Source of the DNA: Clostridia bacterium
GTDB lineage: Bacteria > Bacillota > Clostridia > Saccharofermentanales > Saccharofermentanaceae
Direction of reading: 5' to 3'
DNA: 64,000 nucleotides
Assembly (NCBI GenBank): GCA_024403735.1
Contig: JAKSRG010000003.1
Coordinates: 112,930 to 176,929 of the forward strand
Numbering within the stretch: position 1 is the stretch's first letter; every line of letters begins with the position of its first letter. This document shows positions 26,013 through 33,011 of the stretch, one piece after another. Below the pieces are notes generated by a model. It did no database searches. It was not told the DNA's origin and was given only the letters and a program-made list of their open reading frames with translations. Made by a program: the position numbers and the translations under genes.

Positions 26013-28280
26013 TTAGATAAAAATGATGTTATCAATATAAATCTCACCGTTTCTCGCACTATCTTCAATCAAAATCTGAAGTTTATCGAGGACGATGTTT
26101 CCTTCGCCTTCCCAGTCAAGGATAAGTGTCTGCCAGATAAGCTCCTGCTTAATCTGCGCCTCGCCCTGGAAACCAACGATCTTAAGTTTCTTATTCTTCT
26201 GCTCTGGGTTAAATACATCAATTGAGATACGTGTACGTCTAGGTAACTCAATTGGACCCATCAAAGAAGCATATGAGAGTACTGGCTCAAAGCCGTAGAG
26301 GCTGTTCTCAGTCTCATAACGAATATGAAGCGATGAACTACCCTCTGTCTTATTCATAGTGTCGATATCAATCGCACCATTACCCTTAAATGTCTTGTAG
26401 ACCTTAAGTCGCTCAAAATCATCTTTCTTGCTATCCTTACCCACAAATGTTAGGTGATCACATGAAGTGAAGAACAAATCTGGTGAATAGAAAGATGCCT
26501 CACGATCAAATCTGAATGGCAATACAGGAAGATCAGTTAAATTCTTAAATGTAGCCTCGTGTGGGAATGGAGTAAATCCATAAGTTACACTTACTGGATC
26601 CTTAATATCTTCACGCCATACCATTACACGTACGCCATGGAGAATTCTCGCCTTAGCTGGATAGAAAACACGGTCTGCGCCACAGATAGAGAAGCCTCGT
26701 AAGATTGACTCGTTCTCGGAAAGTCTTAAACCATCCTCGCAGTTATCAAAACTCAAGATAAACTTGTTACCTGCACGCTCAGCTGCGATACACTCAGGAC
26801 ATGACTTAGGCATCTTCTGTGTGAAGTGGTTACCAAGTGCAACGACTGACAATCTAGTACCAAGTGTGAATGGCTTAGTCTTATCAGGAAGTAGCAAGTC
26901 GTGGCAGCTAACGATACCTGTTGGCATTGTTAATCTTCTGATGAATGCACTAAGATTCTCGTTGAACTCCAATGCTGAATATGGATTATCGAAATCAACA
27001 GCATCTGGATGCATAGCAACTAGAAGGAATGAAGGCATCAAGTCTTCATCAATTACTTCCTTTGGCTCGAAAACACTCACAAGTGTCTGGAGTAATCCCA
27101 TAAGAAGCAAATCGTATCTGCCAAACTTATACTCGTCATTATTTGGAGAGAAGCACATACCTCTAATTGTGAGCTTGTTAAGAGGTGCGAGCTTACTGTT
27201 GTACATTGTCGCAATTCTAAACTTAGGTGCAATAAACTTAACTTCTGGTGTCTCTTCCTTCTTCTCCTCAACCTTCTTAGGCTTAATGAGACCGAAATCA
27301 AGAGTCTGCGCTGCACTAATAGAAAGTGGCTCTCTAGTAGTAGCTGCTGCCTTTGAAGCCTCTCCTTCAGTTGAAGTAGCTGGCTTAGTTGAATTAGGGA
27401 AATCAAGAAGTGAGTTATCTACTTCCTCAGTGAGTTCCTCTAATCTTGCCTGCTTATCAATATCGAAGTCGCTATTCTCGTGCTCCTCCTCAATTGCATC
27501 TTCAAGATTAGTAATCTCGTCATTCTTACGATCCTTAACGAGGAACTTATTGTATGCATCCTCTTCGAAGTACAAATCGTGGCTAACGAGGTAGTCATGA
27601 AGAGCAACCTGGCTATTAACAACATCTCGTGAAATCCATGAGAGGATAGTCGAGTCATCATAAGACAAATCAACGACACCTACTGGATAGTGGATCTGCT
27701 CAGCAAGACGATATGCAAATGAGAAAGCACTAGATGAAACCTGTGCGAGCTCCTTAGTGTCAGTAACCTTAATCCACTTAGCCGCTGAATAGTGGTTCTT
27801 TGGATTATATGGAAGATCATCGTCATCAGCTTCTACACCACTTCTCTCAGGTGTGAAAAATCTGATGAGTGTCATGAGATTACGCTTCATTGGAACGGCT
27901 GGAGCCTGTGACTTACAAATAGGCACTGACAAAAGTTCAGAACCCAAGAAAACCCACACGTCGCCGCATCGGATATCATTAACAGTTGCTACCTCAGAGA
28001 AACATGTGAAGATGAATGTGTAGCTATCAGTTGAAGCCTTGTAAGGTGGAATTTTAAATACAAAATGACCTTTGCCTGAAGTTGTAGTCTCGAGGCTCAA
28101 GATGACACCGTACTCTGTATCGAGCTTGGATACACGACGTCCATCTGTAGGATCTTTAACAATCTCAAGTGTTATAGTAGCGCTAGGTGCTGCATAGCCT
28201 TCAACAACAAGTTCAACGCCTTGTTGGAAAACACTTTTTTCTTTGAGCCAGCTAGGCAAAATAATTGAATTGATTTCCAT
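26013..28280 (-). CDS. Sialate O-acetylesterase-like protein lacking catalytic residues
   Basis: Large cytoplasmic protein (no signal peptide). It resembles the SASA/sialate O-acetylesterase family in order of motifs: an N-terminal beta region with FQQGVELVVEGYA (compare 'FQ..xxxxxxG.A'), CGDVWVFLGSELLSVPI where active members have GDVW..SGQSNM, PVGVVDLSYDDSTILSWIS for the usual PVGLI..SWGGT.IEAW, and MYNSKLAPLNKLTIRGMCF for the MIAPL..IKGVIWYQGES region. In my reading the nucleophile Ser is Glu and the catalytic His near PDKTKPFTLGTRL is Leu. A charged insertion rich in Glu/Asp/Ser (about residues 250-335) and a C-terminal galactose-binding-like beta domain (about 600-755) are extra. Function unknown; a sugar-binding pseudoenzyme is my inference. 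Confidence 0.6.
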   Translation of the reverse strand: MEINSIILPSWLKEKSVFQQGVELVVEGYAAPSATITLEIVKDPTDGRRVSKLDTEYGVILSLETTTSGKGHFVFKIPPYKASTDSYTFIFTCFSEVATVNDIRCGDVWVFLGSELLSVPICKSQAPAVPMKRNLMTLIRFFTPERSGVEADDDDLPYNPKNHYSAAKWIKVTDTKELAQVSSSAFSFAYRLAEQIHYPVGVVDLSYDDSTILSWISRDVVNSQVALHDYLVSHDLYFEEDAYNKFLVKDRKNDEITNLEDAIEEEHENSDFDIDKQARLEELTEEVDNSLLDFPNSTKPATSTEGEASKAAATTREPLSISAAQTLDFGLIKPKKVEEKKEETPEVKFIAPKFRIATMYNSKLAPLNKLTIRGMCFSPNNDEYKFGRYDLLLMGLLQTLVSVFEPKEVIDEDLMPSFLLVAMHPDAVDFDNPYSALEFNENLSAFIRRLTMPTGIVSCHDLLLPDKTKPFTLGTRLSVVALGNHFTQKMPKSCPECIAAERAGNKFILSFDNCEDGLRLSENESILRGFSICGADRVFYPAKARILHGVRVMVWREDIKDPVSVTYGFTPFPHEATFKNLTDLPVLPFRFDREASFYSPDLFFTSCDHLTFVGKDSKKDDFERLKVYKTFKGNGAIDIDTMNKTEGSSSLHIRYETENSLYGFEPVLSYASLMGPIELPRRTRISIDVFNPEQKNKKLKIVGFQGEAQIKQELIWQTLILDWEGEGNIVLDKLQILIEDSARNGEIYIDNIIFI

Positions 28281-28304
28281 ATATTCAATTCCTCTGTTAA
28301 ATAC

Positions 28305-28495
28305 ATTATTTCAAAATAATATTATACATAATAACGGCAATTTTACCTATACTTCAGGCGCACTTTTTTGCAGGTCTGGCAGGGTGTTTTCGAGTGGGTC
28401 GAAAATATCAAAATTTTGATACAAAAAGAAACGTTTCTAGGAATAAATGCACATTTTTATAGCTGAAAATATATAGAAAATGACAAAATTTGTCA
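28305..28495. promoter_or_regulatory. Palindrome-rich divergent control region
   Basis: The 291 bp between the divergent esterase-like gene and the second AraC gene hold five palindromes: ATTATTT-CA-AAATAAT (28305-28320), TTTTCGA-N5-TCGAAAA (28387-28405), TATCAAAATTTTGATA (28406-28421), AGAAACGTTTCT (28427-28438) and TGACAAA-A-TTTGTCA (28481-28495). The CG-centred AGAAACGTTTCT looks like a LacI/GalR-type operator. These are likely regulator binding sites; no clear -35/-10 pair was found. Confidence 0.5.
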
Positions 28496-28571
28496 CCCCC
28501 TACTGAAAAAACGGCATAAAAGTGTTAACATCACACTGAGGAAAGATGTATCAAAATGAGGAGGTTCACAT

Positions 28572-29510
28572 ATGGTGGATAATTCAGCCGTTATGAATAA
28601 AGATGGTATTTTGTTCGAGAACGTAAGACAAGAAAAGTGCAACGACTTTTTCTGCTTTGTTTCAGACTTCGATAGAACCGACAGATATCACAGACCAATT
28701 ATCGAGTCACATTTCCATGCGTATATTGAGGTTATCTATATCTTCTCAGGCGAACTTAAGGTAACTGTTAACGACAAGATGCTCACTGGTACAGCTGGTG
28801 ACATGTTCGTAATCGTGCCTTCAGAAGTTCACTCATTCGAGCGTAAGAAGGGCTGCAAATACATCTGTATCCAAGTTGATCCTTCTTTCATTTTCTCTGG
28901 AATTATGTCTACAGTTGAACTCAAGTTCCACTTACCATTCGCGAGTGACCTCGGCGCTGACTCTCACCTATTCAAGGCATCAGTAATCGATAGCACAGAG
29001 ATTCCAAAGCACATCCAGACTATCGTAAGAGAATACCAGGAGCCATCTCCACTTTATAGACTAGCGATTAGAACTAGCCTATCTTTCATCTCGCTTTGGG
29101 TACTTCGTCAGTGGGAGAAGCTCAATACAAATCCAAATACATTTACTAATAAGAGTGAGAAGCTCGTTAAGCTCACACCTGTACTCGAGATCCTCAACAA
29201 GGACTTCAACCAGAACATCAAGGCTGAGCAGATGGCAGCACTCGTTAATATGAGCAGCAGCTACTTCTCAAGATTTTTCAATAGCGCTGTAGGAATGGGC
29301 TTTACTGAGTACTTGAACTTCGTTCGCATTAACGAATCCGAGCGTCTCATCGTATCTACAGATTACTCAATCGCAGAGATCGCGCAGCAGGTTGGCTTTG
29401 CTAACACAAGCTACTTCATCACTCAGTTCAAGAAGCAGTTCCAGATCTCTCCTAAGAAGTACAGACAGCAGTACTACAACAGAACAGACAAAAATAAGCC
29501 TGTCGATTAA
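28572..29510 (+). CDS. AraC family regulator with N-terminal cupin
   Basis: Transcription factor of 312 residues. Seen: N-terminal cupin (FHAYIEVIYIFSGELKVTVN, then GDMFVIVPSEVHSFERK, about residues 45-90) and C-terminal AraC domain (about 205-305) with MAALVNMSSSYFSRFFNSAV and the closing motif VGFANTSYFITQFKKQFQISPKKYRQ. It is divergent from the esterase-like gene and likely acts on the palindromes between them. GAGGAGG sits 7 nt before the ATG. It shares the same architecture as the AraC gene at 25 kb but is only distantly similar. Confidence 0.9.
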   Translation: MVDNSAVMNKDGILFENVRQEKCNDFFCFVSDFDRTDRYHRPIIESHFHAYIEVIYIFSGELKVTVNDKMLTGTAGDMFVIVPSEVHSFERKKGCKYICIQVDPSFIFSGIMSTVELKFHLPFASDLGADSHLFKASVIDSTEIPKHIQTIVREYQEPSPLYRLAIRTSLSFISLWVLRQWEKLNTNPNTFTNKSEKLVKLTPVLEILNKDFNQNIKAEQMAALVNMSSSYFSRFFNSAVGMGFTEYLNFVRINESERLIVSTDYSIAEIAQQVGFANTSYFITQFKKQFQISPKKYRQQYYNRTDKNKPVD

Positions 29511-29521
29511 TGAGCAGGCTT
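29496..29521 (-). terminator. Rho-independent terminator after DeoR gene
   Basis: AAGCCTG/CAGGCTT stem overlapping the AraC stop codon; on the minus strand it is followed by ATTTTTG, so it should end the DeoR transcript. Confidence 0.6.
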
Positions 29522-29553
29522 AGTAAAATTCAATATTAAGTTATCTAGGAATT

Positions 29554-29587
29554 AAGAGATTGCGCCGCGCCCGGCCAGTCTCTTTTA
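29554..29587 (+). terminator. Rho-independent terminator after AraC gene
   Basis: Stem AAGAGATTG/CAGTCTCTT (one wobble pair) with a GC-rich loop, followed by TTTT on the plus strand. It overlaps the DeoR stop codon. Confidence 0.6.
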
Positions 29588-30358
29588 CTTTGCAACGATT
29601 ACCGTAATTCCTCTTGAATGGAAAGCATCAATCTGCTTCTCAGTAATATTGGCATCAGTGATTACATAATCAATTCGCTCGATAGGAATAAACTTAGAAG
29701 CTGAGTCAACGCCAATCTTAGTTGAGTCTACCAAAGCAACAATGTGCTTACATCTCTCGGCACACATTCTCTTGAGCTCGAGCTCAAAGAAGTTATTACC
29801 TGAAAGTCCCTCATTAGCAGAGATACCATTACCAGATACGAAGTAGAAATCACCTCTTAATCTATTAACCATCTCACGGCTAACTACTCCCTCAATCGCA
29901 CCTGAGTGAGGTCTGAGCATTCCACCGATAAGAATAATAGACTTGAAGTTATTGTGATGCTGGAGCTCCATAGCTGTATGAATACCATTAGTAACAACAG
30001 TTACGTCATCAGTATACTTAAGGTATGGGATCATATGGAATGTTGTTGAGCTAGCGTCCATAAAGATAGTGTCTCCACTACCAACAAGTTCAGCCGCTGC
30101 CTTACCAATAGCAGTCTTCTCATCAACATGAGTGATAGAACGAACCATGTAGTTCTCAGTTAGCTCAGTATGCTTCTCCTGTGGAAGCTTAACACCGCCA
30201 TGATAGCGAATAATAGCACCCTCACGAGCGAGATCTCGGAGGTCAGTACGAATAGTAGCGCCTGTTACACCAAGACGGTCAGATAACTCTGTCGTCTTGA
30301 TAGTGCCTACTTCAGCTAATAAATCTAAAATCTTTTTTCTTCGTTCCAAATTAATCAT
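29585..30358 (-). CDS. DeoR family transcriptional regulator
   Basis: Sugar-phosphate-responsive repressor. Seen: N-terminal winged helix-turn-helix (ERRKKILDLLAEVGTIKTTE, then VTGATIRTDLRDLAREG, about residues 5-55) and a DeoR C-terminal sensor of the ISOCOT fold (AIGKAAAELVGSGDTIFMDA, then VTNGIHTAMEL and GNNFFELELKRMC). Length 257 is normal. No metabolic gene adjoins it, so its targets are elsewhere. The start lacks a Shine-Dalgarno sequence and lies right after a consensus promoter, so its mRNA is probably leaderless. Tandem TTTCATTTG sites sit at and beyond the -35 box, suggesting autoregulation. Confidence 0.9.
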   Translation of the reverse strand: MINLERRKKILDLLAEVGTIKTTELSDRLGVTGATIRTDLRDLAREGAIIRYHGGVKLPQEKHTELTENYMVRSITHVDEKTAIGKAAAELVGSGDTIFMDASSTTFHMIPYLKYTDDVTVVTNGIHTAMELQHHNNFKSIILIGGMLRPHSGAIEGVVSREMVNRLRGDFYFVSGNGISANEGLSGNNFFELELKRMCAERCKHIVALVDSTKIGVDSASKFIPIERIDYVITDANITEKQIDAFHSRGITVIVAK

Positions 30359-30364
30359 GTGAAA

Positions 30365-30393
30365 ATTTTAAATGCTGATTTTTCTAATGTCAA
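30365..30393 (-). promoter_or_regulatory. Promoter of DeoR gene, leaderless layout
   Basis: Minus strand TTGACA (30388-30393), 17-nt spacer, TAAAAT (30365-30370). Transcription would begin about at the A of the ATG (30358), so no 5' leader is possible. Confidence 0.75.
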
Positions 30394-30401
30394 TGCAAAA
30401 T

Positions 30402-30562
30402 TTTCATTTGTTTTCATTTGATTTTTATTAAAATGATATTCTTCACGTTTCTTGATGCATTTCATTTGCTATTCGCTATCATTCGCAATTGTAAATTGTC
30501 AAATTCTTTTAAATGAAAGTGTGGATAATCATTTGGATAGTGTGGAAAGTTGATTTCATTTG
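30402..30562 (-). promoter_or_regulatory. Cluster of TTTCATTTG sites, candidate DeoR operators
   Basis: Plus-strand TTTCATTTG occurs at 30402-30410, 30412-30420, 30460-30468 and 30554-30562, and the inverted form AAATGAAAG at 30511-30519. The first two are 10 bp apart, one helical turn, and sit just upstream of the -35 box. DeoR-family repressors commonly bind CAAATGAAA-like repeats, so autoregulation is inferred. Confidence 0.55.
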
Positions 30563-30589
30563 ATAGTAGCACGGGTCCATTCCAGCTAA

Positions 30590-31022
30590 TATTCCAACCT
30601 CTGGCTTCTAAGATGGGCAGTTACATGGAATAAGCAGTTAAAAACTAAGAAAATAAGCATTTTGAGCACTTCATTCTAACCAACATTCCAACCAACAGCT
30701 TCAAGATGAGCAGTTACATGGAATGATCAGCGCAAAACTGCCCAGAAACGCACCTTTAGACGGTTCAGTTAATCCAAGTCTTAATCCTACAATTCCAGGA
30801 TTAACTGATGGATGGTTTCATTCTCCACAAACCTCTCTCCCAGTGCTTTAACGGAGAATGCTACAAAGAATAGTCATATTATTAGGTACTTTTCTGACTT
30901 TATTCTCCAAAAAACTCTCTGCATCGGTTCCAACAGAGAACGCTCATGAGAATATCAGTAGTTTTTAACTGATAAACAAGCTTATTCTCTGTATACCTCG
31001 ATAAAACGTCGCCAACAGAGAA
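30590..31022. repeat. Array of six about 42-bp inverted repeats
   Basis: The gene-free stretch from 30563 to about 31080 holds six units: 30590-30632 (TATTCCA/TGGAATA), 30684-30725 (CATTCCA/TGGAATG), 30766-30807 (CAGTTAATCC/GGATTAACTG), 30819-30860 (CATTCTCC/GGAGAATG), 30902-30941 (TTCTC/GAGAA), 30985-31022 (TTCTCTG/CAGAGAA). Unit length is 38-43 bp with loops of about 22-30 nt, and centres are 93, 82, 53, 82 and 82 bp apart. Units 1 and 2 share AAGATG-GCAGTTACATGGAAT-like sequence; units 4-6 share ATTCTC and AACRGAGAA. CAGTTAAAAACTA at 30635-30647 recurs inverted at 30959-30971. No open frame or CRISPR-like identity. Confidence 0.6.
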
Positions 31023-31083
31023 AAAACGAAGAATAATAACTAGGTCACTCCCCTGCATCCGCGCCCAACTGAAAATATGCAAT

Positions 31084-31111
31084 AAAAAAGCCTCCGACTT
31101 AAATCGGAGGC
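31084..31111 (-). terminator. Rho-independent terminator after tRNA-Gln
   Basis: Stem GCCTCCGA/TCGGAGGC with a 6-nt loop, then TTTTTTATT on the minus strand. Confidence 0.92.
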
Positions 31112-31115
31112 TGTA

Positions 31116-31189
31116 TGGCAGCCGAAGAAGGATTCGAACCCTCACAGACGGTGCCAGAAACCGGAGTGCTACCTTTACACAATTCGGCT
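31116..31189 (-). tRNA. tRNA-Gln (anticodon CTG)
   Basis: Reads glutamine codon CAG. The 74-nt gene folds into a normal cloverleaf: acceptor AGCCGAA/TTCGGCT, D arm GTGT-AAAGGTA-GCAC, anticodon stem CCGGT/ACCGT (outer pair mismatched) with loop TTCTGGC, T arm GAGGG-TTCGAAT-CCTTC, discriminator G and encoded CCA. Anticodon lies at 31155-31157. It has its own promoter and terminator, so it is a single-gene unit. Confidence 0.93.
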
Positions 31190-31216
31190 GTTTGTGGTTT
31201 CTGACCAACGCAAAGA

Positions 31217-31245
31217 AGTATAGCAAAGTAAGTTCAGAAAATCAA
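31217..31245 (-). promoter_or_regulatory. Promoter of tRNA-Gln
   Basis: Minus strand TTGATT (31240-31245), 17-nt spacer, TATACT (31217-31222), about 28 bp before the mature 5' end. Confidence 0.8.
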
Positions 31246-31251
31246 TAGGTT

Positions 31252-31845
31252 TTATTCATTAATTTTGGGAATTGGTTTAATTAATCCCAGACTAACTAAT
31301 TTTTCACATACCAAACCAAGATCCTCAAGCATTGGTGCCTTCATCTTTGGATTACGAAGTGCATATGCTGGATGGAATGTAGTCATGATAAGATAACCAT
31401 TTCTTTCAATGAACTTTCCACGTACATCTTTCATAACAGGCTTAGCGTTGAAGAATGCTTCATACGCAGTTGAGCCACAGAGAAGTACAACCTTAGGCTT
31501 AACAAGGCCGAACTGCTTACCAAGGAGGGTCTTACAAGCCTTTACCTCTTCTGCTGTAGGTCTTCTATTCTCTGGCGGACGACACTTACAGATATTACAG
31601 ATATGATAATCCTCATCTGTTAATCCATATGAACCAAGAAGGAACTGAAGAAGTTGTCCTGATCTACCTACGAATGGCAAACCCTGGAGGTCCTCGTTAT
31701 TACCAGGAGCTTCACCTACAATCATGAGTGGAGCAGTTTTACTACCGCGGTAAATAACGACATTTGTGCGTGTATCAGCAAGGCCACAGTTAGTGCAGTT
31801 CTTGCATTCAGCCTCAAACAATTCCCATTTATTATCATTACTCAT
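31252..31845 (-). CDS. Family 4 uracil-DNA glycosylase
   Basis: Removes uracil from DNA; Fe-S enzyme. Seen: N-terminal Cys residues of the cluster (CKNCTNCGLADTRTNVV), the active-site motif GEAPGNNEDLQGLPFVGRSG (about residue 40), ICNICKCRPPENR with the other Cys ligands, and the C-terminal motif TFHPAYALR. Length 197. I use the ATG at 31845, with GAGGTG 6 nt before it; a GTG three codons upstream overlaps the ribosome binding site. It follows the Smr gene directly and is probably translated with it. Confidence 0.92.
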   Translation of the reverse strand: MSNDNKWELFEAECKNCTNCGLADTRTNVVIYRGSKTAPLMIVGEAPGNNEDLQGLPFVGRSGQLLQFLLGSYGLTDEDYHICNICKCRPPENRRPTAEEVKACKTLLGKQFGLVKPKVVLLCGSTAYEAFFNAKPVMKDVRGKFIERNGYLIMTTFHPAYALRNPKMKAPMLEDLGLVCEKLVSLGLIKPIPKINE

Positions 31846-31850
31846 CTTAA

Positions 31851-32192
31851 TCACCTCAACACAACAATAGTGACACCGTCATTTGACTTAGCCCAGTCTC
31901 TATCAGACTTCAAGTGTGGATACTTAGCTATGAACTGTCTACCCTCTTCTGAGAATGGACCGAACTTCTCGCCTGGACAGTACGCCTTGATTGTTCCTGT
32001 ACTTATGTAGCCGCGAAGTTCCTTGATGCACGCGGATTTGATTACTCCACCGCCAATTCCTTTTGAGCCATAACCATGAACAATCTTTACTTGCTTAACG
32101 CCCATTCGTCTAGCTGTTATTAGTTCGTTCTTGAGAACAAACATTGCACATTCAGCTGTTGGATAACCCATCTCGATGTTGATTTCCTTCAT
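31851..32192 (-). CDS. Smr domain protein (MutS2-type nuclease domain)
   Basis: Stand-alone Smr domain of 113 residues. The family nicks DNA or cleaves RNA on collided ribosomes when fused to MutS2. Seen: EINIEMGYPTAECAMFVLKN, then VKIVHGYGSKGIGGGVIKSA with the conserved HGxG loop (about residue 40), and a C-terminal segment ending GVTIVVLR. Good AAGGAG site before the ATG. Its stop lies within the ribosome binding site of the UDG gene. The substrate of single-domain Smr proteins is not settled. Confidence 0.88.
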   Translation of the reverse strand: MKEINIEMGYPTAECAMFVLKNELITARRMGVKQVKIVHGYGSKGIGGGVIKSACIKELRGYISTGTIKAYCPGEKFGPFSEEGRQFIAKYPHLKSDRDWAKSNDGVTIVVLR

Positions 32193-32248
32193 GGTTACTA
32201 CTCCTTACATAAGTCTAGAAACAGTGTAACATATGACTTGCTATTACT

Positions 32249-32276
32249 TTGAGAAAATCTTCAATAATGCTACAAT
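32249..32276 (+). promoter_or_regulatory. Candidate promoter of rsuA-like gene, leaderless layout
   Basis: TTGAGA (32249-32254), 16-nt spacer, TACAAT (32271-32276). The predicted transcription start falls at or next to the ATG at 32284, which has no Shine-Dalgarno sequence. Confidence 0.5.
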
Positions 32277-32283
32277 TCTTTTT

Positions 32284-33006
32284 ATGAGACTAGATAAAAT
32301 GCTTGCTAATTCAGGATACGGTACTAGAAGCGAGGTAAGGAAACTTATCACGCGCGGTTTGGTATGCATTAACGGTGAAGTATGTAAGGATGCTGGCCAG
32401 AATGTCGGTGATACAGACACAGTTGAATTGGATGGCGCTAAATGTAGTTCTAAGGAGCACCTCTACTTCAAGTTTGATAAGCCTGATGGTGTCCTTACTG
32501 CTATGGAAGATAAGCGCCTCCCTACAATTGCAGATTTTATCCCAGCATCTCTCATGACCAAGAAGCTCAGCCCAGTGGGTAGACTAGATTACCATACAAC
32601 TGGACTACTGATCATCACTAACGATGGCGAGCTTTCACACCGTCTTACTAGCCCTAAGTATAAAATTCCTAAGACTTATCAGATTACTTTCGAGGGTCAG
32701 AAAATCACCGACGACATGGTTAACACTTTTGCAGAAGGCTTTACTCTAGATGACATGGACACACCTGTTAAGCTCGCGCCTTCTACCCTTGTCCCTGTTG
32801 ACGATAACCACTGTCTCCTCACAATCAAGGAAGGCAAAACACACCAGGTTCGTCGCATGATGGCTAAGTTCAATCGTTCTGTAGTTGAGCTCAGACGCGT
32901 CTCAATTGGCGACATAAAAGTTCCCGAACAAAAAGAAGGCGAACTCATTGAGATGCCTTCTTCTGAAATCGAATATTTACTTAAAGCTACTGGTATTACT
33001 AAGTAA
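32284..33006 (+). CDS. 16S rRNA pseudouridine synthase, RsuA/RluB family
   Basis: Isomerises a uridine in ribosomal RNA. Seen: an N-terminal S4 RNA-binding domain (MRLDKMLANSGYGTRSEVRK), the YFKFDKPDGVLTAM segment, the catalytic motif VGRLDYHTTGLLIITNDGEL (about residues 98-117) with the key Asp, and the KEGKTHQVRRMM motif. Length 240. I start at 32284, the ATG opening the S4 domain; upstream codons in the same frame look like non-coding sequence. It converges on the J-like membrane protein gene without a terminator between them. Confidence 0.9.
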   Translation: MRLDKMLANSGYGTRSEVRKLITRGLVCINGEVCKDAGQNVGDTDTVELDGAKCSSKEHLYFKFDKPDGVLTAMEDKRLPTIADFIPASLMTKKLSPVGRLDYHTTGLLIITNDGELSHRLTSPKYKIPKTYQITFEGQKITDDMVNTFAEGFTLDDMDTPVKLAPSTLVPVDDNHCLLTIKEGKTHQVRRMMAKFNRSVVELRRVSIGDIKVPEQKEGELIEMPSSEIEYLLKATGITK

Positions 33007-33011
33007 TTCCA

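Noticed and set aside
26764..27594. A 276-codon open frame on the plus strand inside the esterase-like gene
   Set aside because: It is antisense to a clear coding region, lacks a ribosome site and is Ser/Leu-rich, as antisense shadows of this codon use are.
30590..31022. Possible CRISPR array
   Set aside because: The units differ in sequence, contain no constant repeat, and no cas genes are near; the spacing and inverted repeats are of another kind.
30900..31226. A 108-codon open frame on the minus strand
   Set aside because: It overlaps tRNA-Gln, its terminator and the inverted-repeat array and has no ribosome site.
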